Positions 17,097 to 25,731 of a stretch of DNA of 64,000 bases are shown here, in pieces; the stretch's first letter is position 1; each line of letters begins with the position of its first letter. Under the pieces are notes generated by a model that was not told where the DNA came from, did no database searches, and saw only the letters and a program-made list of their open reading frames with translations. Origin of the DNA: Pseudolactococcus reticulitermitis (GTDB lineage Bacteria > Bacillota > Bacilli > Lactobacillales > Streptococcaceae); NCBI RefSeq assembly GCF_002260845.1, contig NZ_BEDT01000001.1, forward strand, positions 310,001 to 374,000, given 5' to 3'. A program made the position numbers and the translations under genes.

Positions 17097-18509
17097 TCAA
17101 ATATGAATCGGCACACCGTCAGCCAGCTCACTTGTGTCCATGATTGCTTCACCAAGTGTTGGATGAGGATGGACAGTCATTGAGATGTCTTCTGTTGTCA
17201 GACCATTTTCAATGGCAAGGGCAAACTCACTAATCAAGTCGCTGGCACCGGGTCCAGCGATTTGCGCACCGATGACGACGCGCGTTGCTTTATCACTCAA
17301 AATTCGGATAAAGCCTTTCGTCGCATTCATCGTAATCGCACGACCATTGGCTGCAAATGGGAATTTGCTGACCATGAAGTCCAAGTTCTTTTCCTTTGCT
17401 GTGTCAATGGTTTCACCCATTGTCGCCAATTCTGGATCACAGTAAGCGACTGCAGGAATTGAAATCGCGCAGTTTCTCATGTCCTCACCAGCGACATTTG
17501 CTGCCGCGACTTTGGCTTCATAGCTGGCTTTGTGCGCCAACATTGGACCTTCAACGATATCACCGATGGCATAAATATGCGGTACGCTTGTTTGTTGCTG
17601 GTCATTGACAATGATTTGCCCACGATCTGTTAATTTTACATCCGTTGTATTCAGACCAAGTTCATCTGTATTCGGTTTTCTGCCGACTGAAACCAAGCAA
17701 TAATCTGCCTCGATTTCAACTTCTTGACCGTCGACTTCGTAAATCACTTTGATAGAGTTCTCATCTTGAACCGCTGCTTTAGCTTTGGCATTAGTAATGA
17801 TGTCGACGCCTTTTTCTTTAAAGTCGTCAACAACAAAGCTATACATTTCTTTGTCAAAACCATTTAAGATATGGGGCAGACCTTCTAAAATCGTGACTTT
17901 TGAGCCAAGGTTGGCATAAGCACCTGCTAACTCACTCCCGATGACACCGCCACCGATGACAACAAGGTGTTTTGGCACTTCAGGCAAACTAAGCGCACCC
18001 GTGGAATTGACGACACGGCCTTTAAAAGCAAAGCCAGGAATTTCAATCGGCCGGCTACCTGTCGCAATGATACATTTTTCAAATTCCAAGAGATGGCTGT
18101 CATCTTCAGAAATGACATTGACCACTTGATTGTCATTGAAACGGGCTTCGCCACGGACAATGTCAATTTTATGTTTTTTCAAAAGCATGGCAACGCCACC
18201 TGTTAAGGTATTGACCACTTTTTCATTTTTCCATTTTTGTGTTGCTGCCCAGTCCAAAGTTGCGCCTTTAGACTGCACCCCCATGATGCTATCCATTTGG
18301 TGGTTTTGACTATAATAGGCATGACCTGCATTAATCAACGCTTTAGATGGGATACAGCCGATATTGAGACAGACACCACCGATGGCATCCCGTTCAATAA
18401 TCGTGACTTTTTGACCCAATTCAGCAGCTCGGATAGCTGCGACATAGCCGCCAGGGCCACTTCCGATAACGATTGTTTCAACACTTTTTGCTTGACTTCC
18501 TACAACCAT
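17097..18509 (-). CDS. pdhD: Dihydrolipoyl dehydrogenase (E3)
   Basis: A 470-residue flavoprotein reoxidising the lipoyl groups of PdhC with NAD+. FAD binding is through VIGSGPGGYVAAIRAAELG. The redox disulfide is Cys47-Cys52 in GGVCLNIGCIPSKAL. NAD binding is near VIGGGVIGSELAGAYANLG, and the catalytic His-Glu pair is in MTVHPHPTLGEAI at the C-terminus. There is no N-terminal lipoyl domain, unlike some Gram-positive E3 proteins. It is the last gene of the lplA-pdhABCD operon, 4 bases after pdhC. Confidence 0.95.
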   Translation of the reverse strand: MVVGSQAKSVETIVIGSGPGGYVAAIRAAELGQKVTIIERDAIGGVCLNIGCIPSKALINAGHAYYSQNHQMDSIMGVQSKGATLDWAATQKWKNEKVVNTLTGGVAMLLKKHKIDIVRGEARFNDNQVVNVISEDDSHLLEFEKCIIATGSRPIEIPGFAFKGRVVNSTGALSLPEVPKHLVVIGGGVIGSELAGAYANLGSKVTILEGLPHILNGFDKEMYSFVVDDFKEKGVDIITNAKAKAAVQDENSIKVIYEVDGQEVEIEADYCLVSVGRKPNTDELGLNTTDVKLTDRGQIIVNDQQQTSVPHIYAIGDIVEGPMLAHKASYEAKVAAANVAGEDMRNCAISIPAVAYCDPELATMGETIDTAKEKNLDFMVSKFPFAANGRAITMNATKGFIRILSDKATRVVIGAQIAGPGASDLISEFALAIENGLTTEDISMTVHPHPTLGEAIMDTSELADGVPIHI

Positions 18510-18513
18510 TCCA

Positions 18514-19830
18514 TTAAACCTCCATCAGCATATATGCTGGATCATGCAGCATTTTTTTCAAGTCATTCATGGCGCTTTGTGCTAACATCCCATCGATGAG
18601 CCGGTGGTCGAATGACAAGGATAATTTCATCATGTTGCCCACGACGATTTCGCCTGCTTCATTGACGATTGGCTCTTTGGCAATGGTGCCCAAGCCTAGG
18701 ATTGCCGCTTCATTGACATTGATAACGGGTGTAAACCAGTTACCTCTTGCACTACCGATGTTTGAAATGGTAATCGTTGAACCTGAAGCCACGTCTGGTG
18801 TTAATTTACCATCGCGTGCACGGACTGCCAATTCTGCAATTTCTTTAGCGATTGCAAGGATTGATTTTTGATCCGCATGTTTAACAACTGGTACAAATAA
18901 ACCGTTTGGTGTGTCAACTGCAATCCCAACATGGATGCCTTCTGGGTAAACGATTTCTGATTTCGCCATATCTACATGGGCATTCAAATCAGGGAAACGT
19001 TTCATCAAGGATGCCAAGGCTTTGGCAACATAGGCCATGTAAGTCAATTTAACATCTTGCTGCAACGCGACCTCTTTAAATGTCGCACGGTGTGCCATCA
19101 ATTTAGACACTTCGACTTGTTCAAACAAAGTGACGTGTGGGACATTTTGTTTTTGGCTGGTCATGTTCCGCGCAATCGCTTTTCTGATTGGTGTCATTGG
19201 CACGCGACCTGCTTTTTCAGCTGGTGCGCTGTCTGGCGCTGCCGTTTCGGCAACCGCTGCTGCTTCAGCAAGAGGTGCTACTTCTGCTGCGACTGGGGCA
19301 ATAGTTGCACCAGTGCCGTTCAAGGCATGCTTCACATCATCTAAAGTCAAGTTGCCGTGACGACCTGTTGCCGCAACGGTTGTCAAATCAATGTTATTTT
19401 GACGAGCAAAACGGCGAACCGTTGGCATGGCGCGGACTTTACCCGCAATCACGGGTGCTGTCTTAACTGCTTCAACTGGCACGACGTCATCTTTAGCAAC
19501 TGCTGCCTCAATCGCCGCAATCGGTGCTGGTACAGCTGGCGACACTTCTGCTACTGGGGCAGGTGTTGCATCACCTGCACTAGCACCTGAACCGTCCCCG
19601 TCAAATTCGATCAACGGTGCGCCAACTTCAACGACTGTTCCCGCTTCAACGAACAATTTTGTAATTTGACCACTGTAAGGTGATAAAATTTCTTGTAGCA
19701 ATTTATCATTCTGAATTTCTGCTAGGGCATCATCTACCTGAATCGTATCGCCAACTTTGACTAACCAGCTGGCAATCTCCCCTTCGTGCATGCCCTCGCC
19801 GACATCTGGCATTCGAAAAATTTCTGTCAT
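18514..19830 (-). CDS. pdhC: Dihydrolipoamide acetyltransferase (E2) of pyruvate dehydrogenase
   Basis: A 438-residue E2 with one N-terminal lipoyl domain (Lys43 in IQNDKLLQEI), then an Ala/Pro-rich linker, an E3/E1-binding domain at about 131-168 (MPTVRRFARQNNIDL), a second linker and the catalytic domain ending SLSFDHRLIDG with the HRxxDG motif. It transfers the acetyl group to CoA and forms the core of the complex. Note DK rather than the more usual TDKA around the lipoyl lysine (NDKLL). A hairpin-rich spacer separates it from pdhB. Confidence 0.94.
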   Translation of the reverse strand: MTEIFRMPDVGEGMHEGEIASWLVKVGDTIQVDDALAEIQNDKLLQEILSPYSGQITKLFVEAGTVVEVGAPLIEFDGDGSGASAGDATPAPVAEVSPAVPAPIAAIEAAVAKDDVVPVEAVKTAPVIAGKVRAMPTVRRFARQNNIDLTTVAATGRHGNLTLDDVKHALNGTGATIAPVAAEVAPLAEAAAVAETAAPDSAPAEKAGRVPMTPIRKAIARNMTSQKQNVPHVTLFEQVEVSKLMAHRATFKEVALQQDVKLTYMAYVAKALASLMKRFPDLNAHVDMAKSEIVYPEGIHVGIAVDTPNGLFVPVVKHADQKSILAIAKEIAELAVRARDGKLTPDVASGSTITISNIGSARGNWFTPVINVNEAAILGLGTIAKEPIVNEAGEIVVGNMMKLSLSFDHRLIDGMLAQSAMNDLKKMLHDPAYMLMEV

Positions 19831-19924
19831 TTTACTACTCCCCTAATCTAGTTTATAAACCGCAACGCCTGTCAACGCCTAAGCGATAAATCGCCAAGGC
19901 ACGTTGCCAATAGCTTTTCCATAA

Positions 19925-20002
19925 GCCACTAAAGTGGCAACTACAATGCTATAGTGAAAAAGATCAATCACAGAACCGGCGTAAACGCCGAACCGTGTGA
20001 TT
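19925..20002 (-). other. Hairpin-rich spacer inside the pdh operon
   Basis: The 217-base gap between pdhB and pdhC (19831-20047) holds GCCACTAAAGTGGC (19925-19938) and a larger imperfect hairpin at 19966-20002 (AATCACA...TGTGATT around CGGCG-taaa-CGCCG). On the minus strand the latter is followed by GATCTTTTTC, so it resembles a partial terminator or mRNA-processing site. Other operon junctions here are 0-20 bases. No frame longer than a few codons is convincing. Confidence 0.5.
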
Positions 20003-20047
20003 GCCTATTTTCATACGACGCTAAACGCGGTTTAACACCTTTTTTCT

Positions 20048-21028
20048 TTATTCATAAGATAAAACATTTTTAACTGACGCAATCACGTCATCAACCTGTG
20101 GTAACCAGTCATTTTCAGCTGCACCGAATGGATAAACACTATCTGGTGCTGAAACGCGACCGATTGGCGCTTCCAAACTCATGATGAAACGCTCAGAAAT
20201 TTCCGCCATCACGGCACTGGCAATCCCTGCTTGACGTTGGGCTTCTTGCGCGACCACAACACGACCTGTTTTTTCAACGGATTTCCCGATTGTTTCGATG
20301 TCTAACGGGCTCACTGTCCGCAAATCAAGCACCTCGGCATGAATCCCCTCTTTTTCCAGCGTTTCTGCTGCTTTCAAACAAACTGGCACCATGCCACCGT
20401 AGGTGATAATGGTGATGTCGTCACCTGCTTTCGCAACAGCTGCTTGATCTAAAGGCGTTGTGTAATAGCCCTCTGGCACTTCGCCTTTGATAGAGCGATA
20501 AAGTTTGAGGTTTTCTAGGTAAACGACTGGGTCGTTGGATTCAATCGCTGAAAGCAAGAGACCTTTAGCATCTGCTGGGTTACTTGGCATGACAACACGC
20601 AAGCCAGGTGTCTGCGCCATCAACCCCTCCAAGTTATCCGCGTGCATTTCCGGTGTGTGTGTCCCACCACCATAAGGCGCACGGACAACAATTGGAAAAT
20701 GACGTGTCCCGTGGAAACGGAAACGATTCCGTGCCATTTGACCTGAAAGTGAATCCATGACTTCAAAGATAAAACCGAAAAATTGGATTTCCATAATAGG
20801 TCGGAAGTTTTGTGTGGTCAAACCGATAGCCAAACCACCGATGGCACTTTCAGCCAAGGGGGTATCAAAGACGCGTTCGTCTCCATACTTTTGGTTTAAA
20901 CCATCTGTTGCTCGGAAAACACCACCATTTTTACCGACGTCTTCGCCGAAAATGAGGACATTGTCATCGTGTTCAAGCGCTAAGTCTAACGCTTCTGTAA
21001 TCGCTGCGATATAAGTTTTGACTGCCAT
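20048..21028 (-). CDS. pdhB: Pyruvate dehydrogenase E1 component, beta subunit
   Basis: A 326-residue transketolase-like subunit that with PdhA decarboxylates pyruvate on thiamine diphosphate. Family marks are [21 protein letters not shown], the [13 protein letters not shown]-type stretch ([13 protein letters not shown] here), the [19 protein letters not shown] loop, and [20 protein letters not shown] in the C-terminal domain. The start ATG at 21028 directly abuts the pdhA stop. Confidence 0.95.
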   Translation of the reverse strand: MAVKTYIAAITEALDLALEHDDNVLIFGEDVGKNGGVFRATDGLNQKYGDERVFDTPLAESAIGGLAIGLTTQNFRPIMEIQFFGFIFEVMDSLSGQMARNRFRFHGTRHFPIVVRAPYGGGTHTPEMHADNLEGLMAQTPGLRVVMPSNPADAKGLLLSAIESNDPVVYLENLKLYRSIKGEVPEGYYTTPLDQAAVAKAGDDITIITYGGMVPVCLKAAETLEKEGIHAEVLDLRTVSPLDIETIGKSVEKTGRVVVAQEAQRQAGIASAVMAEISERFIMSLEAPIGRVSAPDSVYPFGAAENDWLPQVDDVIASVKNVLSYE

Positions 21029-22141
21029 TTATTTGCCCGCCTCTCTGAATTTTTCGATTTGTTCTGCTTGTACAAAACCGGGTTGCTCAAAAGTAGTTGC
21101 GATAAATTCTGACACTTTTTGTTTCTGAACATTATCCGCTTGTTTCACAGCGTCATCAATTTCTGCATTCACTTCGTCTTTATAGTCTGACTCAATCGCT
21201 TCGCTCCAGAGCTTTTTATTTTCTAGAAAGATACGCATGCGGATGAGTGGTTCAAGTTTTTGCCATTCTTCGATTGATTCTTTTGTCCGATAACGTAAAG
21301 GATCATCCCCACTCATGGAATGTGGCTCCAGTCGGTCAGTCAAGGTTTCAATCAGAACAGGACCATTGCCGGCGACTGTCCATTCGCGTGCTTTTTTAGC
21401 CGCGAGATAGCAAGCAATGGCATCCATCCCGTCAACGACGATACTTGGCAGCCCTGCACCCCAACCTTTAGAGGCAAGATGGGGTGCTGCTGTTTGCACT
21501 TTACGTGGTGTCGAAATGGCATAACCATTATTTTGGATGATGAAGACAGCATTTGCCTTAAAAGCACCAGCAATATTCATCCCTTCGTAGGTATCACCCT
21601 GTGATGAGCCACCATCGCCTGTATAAGTATAGGCACACGCATCCAGTTGCCGTTTTTTCATGCCAAGACCGATACCTGCTGCTTCGACGAATTGGGCGCC
21701 GATGATGATTTGTGGGAACCAAGTATTAATCCCCTCCATCAAGTTCCCTTCTTGATGGCCACGGCTCCAGAGAAAGGCTTTATAAATCGGGAAACCTTTG
21801 TGAATCATTTGGGGAATATCCCGGTAACCTGGCATCAAGTAATCCGCATCGTTAAAGGCGAAACTTGTCGCTGTTTGGCTGGCTTCTTGCCCACGTGTTG
21901 GTGCCACAAAACCTAGTCGACCTTGTTTGGCTAATTTGACACTCCGTTCATTTAAGACCAATTGTTTAATCATGCGTTTCATGAGTTCAACCAATTGGTC
22001 ATCCGATAATTCAGCTGCTTCAAAACCAGCTTCGTCGATGATATTGCCGTCTTTATCCAAGATGCTCAGTTCTTTAAAACTATCATCTTGTACTTGCAAT
22101 TGTTGTTCGAAATTTAAAATTTCTAATGCTTGACTTGTCAT
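21029..22141 (-). CDS. pdhA: Pyruvate dehydrogenase E1 component, alpha subunit
   Basis: A 370-residue subunit carrying the thiamine-diphosphate motif, GDGGSSQGDTYEGMNIAGAFKANAVFIIQNN in parts, that is, GDG followed about 30 residues later by NN. The phosphorylation-loop equivalent is TDRLEPHSMSGDDPLRYR. RGQEASQTATSFAF and PGYRDIPQMIHKGFP are typical. It lies 20 bases after lplA, so lipoylation and complex synthesis are coupled. Confidence 0.95.
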   Translation of the reverse strand: MTSQALEILNFEQQLQVQDDSFKELSILDKDGNIIDEAGFEAAELSDDQLVELMKRMIKQLVLNERSVKLAKQGRLGFVAPTRGQEASQTATSFAFNDADYLMPGYRDIPQMIHKGFPIYKAFLWSRGHQEGNLMEGINTWFPQIIIGAQFVEAAGIGLGMKKRQLDACAYTYTGDGGSSQGDTYEGMNIAGAFKANAVFIIQNNGYAISTPRKVQTAAPHLASKGWGAGLPSIVVDGMDAIACYLAAKKAREWTVAGNGPVLIETLTDRLEPHSMSGDDPLRYRTKESIEEWQKLEPLIRMRIFLENKKLWSEAIESDYKDEVNAEIDDAVKQADNVQKQKVSEFIATTFEQPGFVQAEQIEKFREAGK

Positions 22142-22161
22142 ATTTTGCCTCCTTTAAACTA

Positions 22162-23145
22162 TCAATCGTTAATGAGTGACAGCACTTCGTCATTTGAAAT
22201 CGTACCAAAGTATTGCTTATCTTGATTGGCAACCAAGATTTCTCGAATGGTTGCCTCTTCAAATGGGACACCGATGAGCTGTGGGATCAATCTTTCGATA
22301 TCTGCCACACCCAAGAAATCACCACCAAAATGAATGTCTTGAATGATACCTTGGACGATGTCTGCTTTCATATCTAAGATACCCCCTGCAAATTTTTCAT
22401 GCGCATGGTAATTAAAGGCTGGACTTTCGCCGTAGTTCCATTCCCAAGTTGAGAATTTTTCTTTTTCTAAGGTTTTGATTTCATTTAATTGTGCTTCGGT
22501 TAATTGAATGGGTTGGTCTTGACCGTTGCGGCTCAGCTCAGCTGTCAGGGCTGCTTGGAAATCTTCAATCGTCAAGTCTGGCGCGTATTGTTTGATACTG
22601 CCGACACGGCTTCTGACACTTTTAACCGCTTTCGAGATGAATTTTTCATCGCTCACATTCAAGACACGCACCATGGTCTCAACATCCACATCGAACATGA
22701 GTGTGCCGTGATGCATGAGATAACCATCTTGATAACGTTGAGCATTGCCGCTGATTTTTTTGCCATTTAAAACTAAATCATTTCGACCGGTAATCTCGAC
22801 TGGAATGCCTAATTTGTGTAGGGCATCGACAACCGGTTGGACGAAAACTTTCCAGTCCACATCTTCTGGTCGTGCGACTGGAATAATAAAGGTAAAATTC
22901 AAATTTCCCAAATCATGGTAAACAGCACCGCCGCCTGTGACACGACGGATGACTTCAATGTTTTTTTCTTTGACGACGGCTTCGTTGACTTCTTCATAGG
23001 TATTTTGATGCTTCCCAACGATGACGGCATTATTATTTTGCCATAAAGAAAAAACAGGCGCCTCAGGTTTTAAATGAGTCAGTAGCCATTCATCCATCGC
23101 GATGTTGAATGGTGCCGTCCTGTTTTTGTTTACGAAATATCGCAT
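22162..23145 (-). CDS. lplA: Lipoate-protein ligase
   Basis: A 327-residue enzyme that activates free lipoate with ATP and attaches it to the lipoyl lysine of PdhC. RRVTGGGAVYHDLGNLNFTF is the lipoyl-adenylate binding loop and SGNAQRYQDGYLMHHGTLMFDV contains the following conserved lysine/His region. A C-terminal accessory domain is present (ESPAFNYHAHEKFAGGILD onward), as in bacterial LplA. It is the first gene of the pdh operon, which implies lipoate scavenging rather than synthesis. Confidence 0.92.
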   Translation of the reverse strand: MRYFVNKNRTAPFNIAMDEWLLTHLKPEAPVFSLWQNNNAVIVGKHQNTYEEVNEAVVKEKNIEVIRRVTGGGAVYHDLGNLNFTFIIPVARPEDVDWKVFVQPVVDALHKLGIPVEITGRNDLVLNGKKISGNAQRYQDGYLMHHGTLMFDVDVETMVRVLNVSDEKFISKAVKSVRSRVGSIKQYAPDLTIEDFQAALTAELSRNGQDQPIQLTEAQLNEIKTLEKEKFSTWEWNYGESPAFNYHAHEKFAGGILDMKADIVQGIIQDIHFGGDFLGVADIERLIPQLIGVPFEEATIREILVANQDKQYFGTISNDEVLSLIND

Positions 23146-23206
23146 TAACTAATCCCCTCTCTTTTTTGATTTCAATTGCACACTCAGCATCTTGCCAGAT
23201 GACCAA

Positions 23207-23221
23207 TTGAAATCGCTTTCC
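23207..23221. promoter_or_regulatory. Candidate cre (CcpA site) at the pdh operon start
   Basis: TTGAAATCGCTTTCC matches the cre consensus WTGNAANCGNWNNCW at all but the last position. It lies at about +1 to +15 of the predicted lplA-pdh transcript, a position normally repressive. Confidence 0.55.
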
Positions 23222-23228
23222 ATCTTCT

Positions 23229-23257
23229 ATTATTCATTGTTTTCAGTCATTTTTCAA
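23229..23257 (-). promoter_or_regulatory. Candidate lplA-pdhABCD promoter
   Basis: On the minus strand TTGAAA (23252-23257), a 17-base spacer and AATAAT (23229-23234). Transcription would begin near 23222, leaving a leader of about 75 bases. Confidence 0.5.
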
Positions 23258-23330
23258 CTAATTTGACTGGAAATTACACAAACTTTTTGTTTATAATAGA
23301 GAGACAAGAAAAAATAAGGCGGAAAGCAAA

Positions 23331-24125
23331 TTGAATTTTACCACAAGTGATGGTATAGACCTAATATTTTCAAGCATTGGCGAGGGGACGCCGATTATTT
23401 TTATCGCGGGCTATTCGGGTCATGAATACAGTTGGTCGGCTCAGACTGATTTTTTCAGTGAACACGGCTTTCGTTGTCTGCATCTGGATAAACGCGGTCA
23501 CGGGAAAAATGCTGCAGTACTTTCTGGTCTGCGCATCAGTCGGCTTGCCAAAGACATCAAGGAAATGGTTGATTTGCTACAACTGGCAAGCTATCATCTC
23601 ATCAGTCATTCCATGGGGTGTGGGGTTGCTTTTGAGTATCTCAGTTTATTTGGCGATAACCATGTTAAGAGCGTGACCTTTATTGATAGCAGTCCCAAGC
23701 CTATCAACACCCCCGACTGGCAGCTTGGCATGACTGGCTTGACATGGCAGACACTGACTGAAGCCAATACGACTTTGGCCAATCTTGCCTTGACTCAAAA
23801 GAAAATCAACACGGATTTGCTGCGCAAAATGATGCGGGGCAATCAAGCCTTTCATTTCGAGCAAACCGAGCCACTATTGCTCGACCTACTGACGAAAGAT
23901 TACCGAGATGTGCTCAAACAAACGACATGCCCGATTTTATTTATCTCTGGCGAGCTGTCGCCACTTTTCCCAACGCAATTAATGGCATATTATGTCGAGA
24001 ACGCCCAACATGCGCAAAGCTTCCTAGCCAAAGGTGCTGGTCATCTCCCCTATGCTGAAAATCCTGATGAAACCAATCAGGTCTTGCAGGCTTTCTTGCG
24101 GGAAAATGGTGGCCGTGAGTTTTAA
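23331..24125 (+). CDS. Alpha/beta-hydrolase
   Basis: A 264-residue alpha/beta-hydrolase fold protein. The oxyanion strand IIFIAGYSGHEYSWS, the nucleophile elbow SHSMGCGVAFEY (Ser near 92), a late acid region (LFISGELSPLFP) and the catalytic His in GAGHLPYAENP are all visible. The substrate is unknown; esterase or peptidase activity is typical for the family. The start is a TTG at 23331, supported by AAGGCGGAAAG just upstream; no ATG fits this N-terminus. A TATAAT at 23292-23297 may be its -10. It is divergent from the pdh operon and followed by its own terminator. Confidence 0.8.
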   Translation: MNFTTSDGIDLIFSSIGEGTPIIFIAGYSGHEYSWSAQTDFFSEHGFRCLHLDKRGHGKNAAVLSGLRISRLAKDIKEMVDLLQLASYHLISHSMGCGVAFEYLSLFGDNHVKSVTFIDSSPKPINTPDWQLGMTGLTWQTLTEANTTLANLALTQKKINTDLLRKMMRGNQAFHFEQTEPLLLDLLTKDYRDVLKQTTCPILFISGELSPLFPTQLMAYYVENAQHAQSFLAKGAGHLPYAENPDETNQVLQAFLRENGGREF

Positions 24126-24152
24126 AGTTCACCAACCTACCCTCAACGTATC

Positions 24153-24186
24153 AAATCATGTGGGCGTGACTACCGACATGATTTTT
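24153..24186 (+). terminator. Terminator of the hydrolase gene
   Basis: AAATCATGT (24153-24161) pairs with ACATGATTT (24176-24184) and is followed by a T-run, 27 bases after the stop codon. Confidence 0.65.
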
Positions 24187-24192
24187 GTTATC

Positions 24193-24324
24193 GCTCATAC
24201 AATTTTGGGTTACAGCTAATAGACTATTTTGCTATAGCTCATACAATTTTTCACTACTGCTAATACAATTATTTTTTACTGCTCGTGTAAAACTTTTTTA
24301 CTGCTTGTACAAACATCACAGGCA
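24193..24324. repeat. Six degenerate 22-bp tandem direct repeats
   Basis: Six consecutive units of exactly 22 bases begin with GCT at 24193, 24215, 24237, 24259, 24281 and 24303. Their common core is GCTNATACAATTTTT, most ending TACT or TACA. The period is two DNA turns and not a multiple of three, so the array is not coding. It lies between the hydrolase terminator and a minus-strand hairpin. Function unknown; iteron-like protein binding is one possibility. Confidence 0.7.
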
Positions 24325-24380
24325 AAAAAGATAGCCTATCCTTTACGGTAAGCTATCTCAGAGAGGTCTGATACATTGTT
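24324..24380 (-). ncRNA. Possible short RNA unit ending in a strong terminator
   Basis: A minus-strand TATAAT (24387-24392) lies about 30 bases upstream of a hairpin AGATAGC/GCTATCT (24329-24358) that ends in six T. The unit would make an RNA of about 57 bases. There is no good -35, and the hairpin could instead be a backup terminator for the aldolase operon. Confidence 0.3.
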
Positions 24381-24470
24381 TTCGTTATTATACAATAATA
24401 AACAAATATCAATAAACAACTATCGCTCTTATTTCCCGCCAAATCTTAATCCTGACTTTTAGGCATCAAA

Positions 24471-24514
24471 AACAGCACCTAATTCCCGAAAGAATCGGCA
24501 ATCAGGTACTGCTT
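24471..24514. terminator. Bidirectional terminator downstream of the aldolase gene
   Basis: A long stem pairs AACAGCACCTAATT with AATCAGGTACTGCTT, with three wobbles, and closes on CCGA/TCGG. T-runs follow on both strands. It probably ends minus-strand transcripts from the aldolase operon, about 280 bases past the stop codon. Confidence 0.65.
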
Positions 24515-24567
24515 ATTTTTATGGTAATTTTGAAAGTTTCACACGCTAATCTGTAGTATACTATAAG

Positions 24568-24754
24568 ATGCAAGCATTATTAAATCGTGTTGACATTCAA
24601 AAGTTGGTGTTGCGCCCTCACAGTTCCAGTGCTCCCCAGCGACTTGCGACTGTTTCAGGTTGGCGTTATGTGTATCTGAAAAGGTATGGGTTACGCTGTA
24701 ACAACTTTGGCAGGATGGCTCACTTTGATAAGTGTTTGTTTTTTATTTGCTTGG
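24568..24754 (+). ncRNA. Candidate structured RNA, 6S-like
   Basis: A -10-like TATACT (24557-24562) precedes a region of about 187 bases with no plausible gene, ending in CACTT-tgat-AAGTG (24721-24734) plus TTTGTTTTTT. The ends pair with each other: CAAGCA (24571-24576) with TGCTTG (24748-24753), GTG with CAC, GACATTC (24592-24598) with GGATGGC, AAAGTTG with CAACTTT. They enclose a large, poorly paired GC-richer middle. A long rod with a central open region and this length is what 6S RNA looks like. No database comparison was possible. A 63-codon frame across it has no ribosome site. Confidence 0.5.
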
Positions 24755-24789
24755 TTTAACATCATTCCTGCCTGCCTTTCCTGACACAT

Positions 24790-25635
24790 TTAAGCTTTGT
24801 GATCGCTACCGACAACTTTAATTTTGTCTGCGACTAAAGCATAGACTTCTTTCATCCCAGCTTCGCCGTATTTTTTAGGGTCGATGACTTGCTCATCTGC
24901 CAAATTGGCACGCGCCCCCTTAGTATACGCAATCCGTAAGTCCGTCGCATAATTGACCTTACAAATGCCACGTTTGATGGCTTCTCGAACTTGATCATCA
25001 GGGACACCAGATGTGCCATGTAAAACAAGCGGGATATCGACGACCTGACGAATTTCGCTCAGACGTACCATATCAATCTTCGGCTCACCTTTGTAAATCC
25101 CATGAATTGTGCCGACTGCAATGGCAAGAAAGTCCACATCTGTTTGTGCGACAAATGCTTTTGCTTCGTCTGGTTCTGTATAAGGATTGTTAGAACCACC
25201 ATCGAGCTTATCTTCTTTACCACCGACTTTACCCAGTTCTGCCTCAACCGGAATGTCATTGGGATGACAAGCCTCAACAACACGACGACTGACTGACACA
25301 TTTTCATCAAATGGCAAGTGACTACCATCAATCATAATAGAGGTATAGCCGGCGTGTAAGGCTTGCATCGCCAATTCAAAACTTGACCCATGGTCCAAAT
25401 GAATGGCAACTGGGACTTTCGCCTTATCTGCGATTGCTTTTACATTCGCAAAATACAGTTCTAAGGTCGCGTAGTCAACTGTCCCCGGCGTTGTCTGCAA
25501 GATAATTGGCGCATTTAAATCTTCTGCTGCCTTGACCGCCGCCATCGCCATTTCCATATTTTCGATATTGAAAGCACCAACGGCATAATGCCCTGCTTGG
25601 GCTTTCAAAATCATTTCTTTACTTGTGACTAACAT
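24790..25635 (-). CDS. Class II tagatose/fructose-bisphosphate aldolase (GatY/KbaY type)
   Basis: A 281-residue zinc aldolase. HLDHGSS carries the catalytic Asp and a zinc His, AVGTIHGIYKGEP and VLHGTSGVPDDQV carry the other zinc ligands, and AELGKVGGKEDKL is the GatY/KbaY-type loop. The length and the neighbouring LacC-type kinase and AgaS favour tagatose 1,6-bisphosphate as substrate, giving dihydroxyacetone phosphate and glyceraldehyde 3-phosphate. It could also act on fructose bisphosphate. It is the last gene of the catabolic operon agaS-nagA-lacC-aldolase. Confidence 0.85.
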   Translation of the reverse strand: MLVTSKEMILKAQAGHYAVGAFNIENMEMAMAAVKAAEDLNAPIILQTTPGTVDYATLELYFANVKAIADKAKVPVAIHLDHGSSFELAMQALHAGYTSIMIDGSHLPFDENVSVSRRVVEACHPNDIPVEAELGKVGGKEDKLDGGSNNPYTEPDEAKAFVAQTDVDFLAIAVGTIHGIYKGEPKIDMVRLSEIRQVVDIPLVLHGTSGVPDDQVREAIKRGICKVNYATDLRIAYTKGARANLADEQVIDPKKYGEAGMKEVYALVADKIKVVGSDHKA

Positions 25636-25652
25636 ATTTTTTCCCTTTCTAT

Positions 25653-25671
25653 GATTTCATTGCATGAAATC
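25653..25671. promoter_or_regulatory. Inverted repeat just before the aldolase start
   Basis: GATTTCAT-TGC-ATGAAATC is a perfect 8-bp inverted repeat 18 bases from the ATG at 25635. It could be an operator or an mRNA hairpin near the ribosome site. No regulator can be assigned. Confidence 0.4.
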
Positions 25672-25731
25672 TTGACACTTGACCTGCGCTGACACTTCGT
25701 CCGCTCAAAGTTCCCTCTTCATTCTTTTAGT

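Noticed and set aside
24568-24759. Plus-strand open frame of 63 codons
   Set aside because: No ribosome site. It coincides with the structured RNA candidate and would start at the predicted RNA 5' end.
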